64,000 bases of DNA, from the NCBI RefSeq assembly GCF_035818475.1, contig NZ_JAYMGV010000001.1, positions 2,790,001 through 2,854,000 of the forward strand. Reading direction: 5' to 3'. The stretch comes from Cognatitamlana sp035818475. Lineage in GTDB: Bacteria > Bacteroidota > Bacteroidia > Flavobacteriales > Flavobacteriaceae. A program made the translations under genes and the position numbers. The notes below the pieces were generated by a model. It made no database searches. It saw only the letters and a program-made list of their open reading frames with translations, and had not been told where the DNA came from. This document shows, piece by piece, positions 62,043 through 64,000 of the stretch; the first letter of the stretch is position 1, and the number at the start of each line of letters is the position of its first letter.

Positions 62043-63326
62043 CTATTTTTTATTGTAAACAGGAAGTAATTTAGTAGTGACTTCTCCAAAACCAATTCTA
62101 GTACCATCTTTCTCACAATGTCCGCGCATAATAACAGTATCATTATCATTTATGAATTTACGTTCTGAACCATCCTTCATCTTAAGCGGTTTTTCACCTT
62201 TCCAGGTCAACTCTAACATAGAGCCATAACTATCTTCGGTAGGCCCGGAAATAGTTCCGCTTCCCATCATGTCGCCGGAATTAACGGGGCAACCATTAAT
62301 AGTATGATGAGCCAATTGCTGAACCATATTCCAATACATGTATTTAAAGTTAGATTTACTGACTATGGTTTCTTTAGCTCCTTTGGGTTGGATGGCAACT
62401 TCCAGTTGGATATCGTAGCTCTTTTTGCCTTTATATTGCAAATACTCCAATTGCGGCTTAACAGGTTTTGGGCTTTCAACTCTATAGGGTTCCAGTGCAT
62501 CAAGAGTAACAATCCAGGGCGAGATAGAAGATGCAAAATTCTTAGCTAAAAACGGTCCTAAAGGAACATACTCCCACTTTTGAATATCTCTGGCACTCCA
62601 ATCATTTAAAAGCACTAATCCAAAGATATATTCCTCGGCTTCCTCAACAGGAATTGGTTCTCCCAGATCATTGGCATCTGTAGTGATAAAGGCCATTTCT
62701 AATTCAAAATCAACTAATTTACTTGGACCAAAAACAGGTTCGGTAGCTCCATTTGGAAGTGTTTGCCCCTGAGGCCTATGTACAGGAATACCTGAAGGAA
62801 TTATAGAGGAACTTCTGCCGTGGTATCCAACCGGAATATGCAACCAGTTTGGCAACAAGGCGTTATCAGGATCTCTAAACATGGTTCCTACATTGGTGGC
62901 ATGTTCTATGCTGGAATAAAAATCTGTATAATCACCTATTTGAACCGGTAATTGCATTTCAATTTCATCCAATCTAAATAAGATGGTCTCTTTATGCTTT
63001 GAGTTGTTTTTAAGTGTGTTATTTTCAGCATCAAAAATTTCAGCAATTCTATTTCTAACCAATCGCCAGGTTTTTCTACCGTCTGCAATAAAATCGTTTA
63101 AAGAATCTTGTAAAAAAATATCATCAGTTAAAGGAATACCTTCAAAGTAACCTAGCTGATGTAAAGCTCCTAAATCTATTGCTGTATCTCCAATACGTGT
63201 TCCAATGGTAATAATATCATCACGTGTTAAAAATACACCAAAAGGAATATTTTGAATGGGGAAATCTGAATTTTTATCTACGTGTAACCACGATGTTCTA
63301 TCTGGGTTGTTAGCTGCTATTGGCAT
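62043..63326 (-). CDS. fahA: Fumarylacetoacetase
   Basis: 427 residues, full length. N-terminal FAH_N domain with FGVFLTRDD, then YTDFYSSIEHATNVGTMFRDPDNALLPNW, HGRSSSIIPSG, ELEMAFIT, LVLLNDWSARDIQKWEYVPLGPFLAKNFA and SGTISGPTEDSYGSM. It hydrolyses fumarylacetoacetate in tyrosine degradation. No other tyrosine-degradation gene is in the window. Confidence 0.93.
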   Translation of the reverse strand: MPIAANNPDRTSWLHVDKNSDFPIQNIPFGVFLTRDDIITIGTRIGDTAIDLGALHQLGYFEGIPLTDDIFLQDSLNDFIADGRKTWRLVRNRIAEIFDAENNTLKNNSKHKETILFRLDEIEMQLPVQIGDYTDFYSSIEHATNVGTMFRDPDNALLPNWLHIPVGYHGRSSSIIPSGIPVHRPQGQTLPNGATEPVFGPSKLVDFELEMAFITTDANDLGEPIPVEEAEEYIFGLVLLNDWSARDIQKWEYVPLGPFLAKNFASSISPWIVTLDALEPYRVESPKPVKPQLEYLQYKGKKSYDIQLEVAIQPKGAKETIVSKSNFKYMYWNMVQQLAHHTINGCPVNSGDMMGSGTISGPTEDSYGSMLELTWKGEKPLKMKDGSERKFINDNDTVIMRGHCEKDGTRIGFGEVTTKLLPVYNKK

Positions 63327-63462
63327 AACTCTAAATTTTGTGTTATTGTATTCTCATCAAACGTACACATTTTTTTTATTTTAAATGAAAAAAACGAGTA
63401 AAATATAGATTAATATTAACCGTTAATAAATCGGTTAAAAACTTGGGTGTAAATCTTTGGTT

Positions 63463-63497
63463 TTTGATGTTTTTAAATAATGTATTTGCTATTTTTG
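63463..63497 (+). promoter_or_regulatory. Candidate glyA promoter
   Basis: TATTTTTG (63490-63497) matches the -7 box and lies 28 nt before the ATG. TTTG (63463-63466) stands 23 nt upstream, a workable -33 box for Bacteroidota. It is the only good match in the 200-nt gap. Confidence 0.45.
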
Positions 63498-63524
63498 CCG
63501 AATATTTAATCAGAATTTAATTTT

Positions 63525-64000
63525 ATGCAACGCGACGAACAAATTTTTGAACTTATTCAAGCTGAAAATGAACGCCAGCTTCATGGTATTGAACTTATTG
63601 CTTCAGAGAATTTTGTAAGCCCACAAGTTATGGAAGCTGCAGGCTCTGTATTAACAAATAAATATGCTGAAGGGTACCCTGGAAAGCGTTATTATGGGGG
63701 ATGTGAAGTAGTTGATGAAGTTGAGCAAATAGCTATTGATAGGGCAAAGGCTTTGTTTGGAGCAGAATATGTAAATGTGCAGCCGCATTCAGGAAGCCAG
63801 GCTAATACTGCAGTATACCATGCTTGTTTGAAACCGGGTGATAAGATTTTAGGTTTTGATTTATCTCATGGTGGGCATTTAACGCATGGGTCTCCTGTAA
63901 ACTTTTCAGGAAAGCTTTACAATCCGGTATTTTATGGCGTAGAGCAGAAAACAGGTGTTTTAAATTATGATAAAATACAGGAGGTAGCCACAAAAGAACA
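63525..64000 (+). CDS. glyA: Serine hydroxymethyltransferase, N-terminal part (cut by window end)
   Basis: 158 codons are present. LIASENFVSPQVMEAAGSVLTNKYAEGYPGKRYYGGCEVVDEVE and VQPHSGSQANTAVYH are diagnostic for GlyA, which interconverts serine and glycine with tetrahydrofolate and PLP. The PLP lysine is beyond the window. Confidence 0.95.
   Translation, partial: MQRDEQIFELIQAENERQLHGIELIASENFVSPQVMEAAGSVLTNKYAEGYPGKRYYGGCEVVDEVEQIAIDRAKALFGAEYVNVQPHSGSQANTAVYHACLKPGDKILGFDLSHGGHLTHGSPVNFSGKLYNPVFYGVEQKTGVLNYDKIQEVATKE

Overview
The window is AT-rich DNA from a member of the Flavobacteriaceae (Bacteroidota), probably marine or aquatic. The grounds are Bacteroidota-type promoters (TAnnTTTG -7 boxes), many lipoproteins and secreted proteins, a MoaC-MoaB fusion, a YtxJ-type bacillithiol protein, and dispersed flavobacterial intergenic repeats. 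No tRNA, rRNA, CRISPR array or complete insertion sequence was seen.

Positions 1-40720 are mostly a nitrate island. It opens with the 3' end of an FdhF/YdeP-type molybdoenzyme. Next come nirB, nirD, a DUF4202 gene, a NarX-like sensor kinase, a RidA gene and a NarL-like response regulator. An ATP-grasp gene on the minus strand precedes the nitrate/nitrite transporter narK. A 1174-residue nitrate reductase fused to its own NAD(P)H diaphorase follows, then a protein combining a siroheme-reductase-like fold with rubredoxin. After a secreted protein, an AraC regulator and a SpoU methyltransferase comes a long minus-strand molybdenum cofactor operon: moeA, modE-like, an S23-type gene, tauE-like, mobA, moaD, moeB, moaE, a frameshifted S23 gene, moaCB, moaA. 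Divergent from moeA is a periplasmic nitrate reductase operon: napD, napA, a tetraheme napB, a tetraheme lipoprotein, a ferredoxin-like subunit and an NrfD-type membrane subunit. An FNR-like regulator gene comes next. After a small accessory insert lie nrtABCD (ABC nitrate uptake) and an alginate-export-family porin.

The parts form one scheme: nitrate enters through the porin, Nrt or NarK and is reduced in the cytoplasm by the NasA fusion and NirBD, or in the periplasm by Nap using quinol electrons from the FeS/NrfD module. The Moco operon supplies the cofactor. A 16-bp palindrome, TAMGTA-N4-TACKTA, occurs before nirB, the response regulator, narK, the FNR-like gene and (twice) nrtA, and looks like the operator of one CRP/FNR-type regulator. 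A separate palindrome over the moeA promoter looks like a ModE operator.

Positions 40720-64000 are ordinary chromosome: comM, a DUF2891 lipoprotein, a tricorn-like protease, an NRAMP-related transporter with pxpABC (5-oxoprolinase), a DUF6503 lipoprotein, deoD with two deoC genes (one apparently catalytically dead), clpB, ytxJ, a DUF885 peptidase, a DoxX remnant, an arylsulfatase, a lipoprotein, fumarylacetoacetase and the start of glyA.
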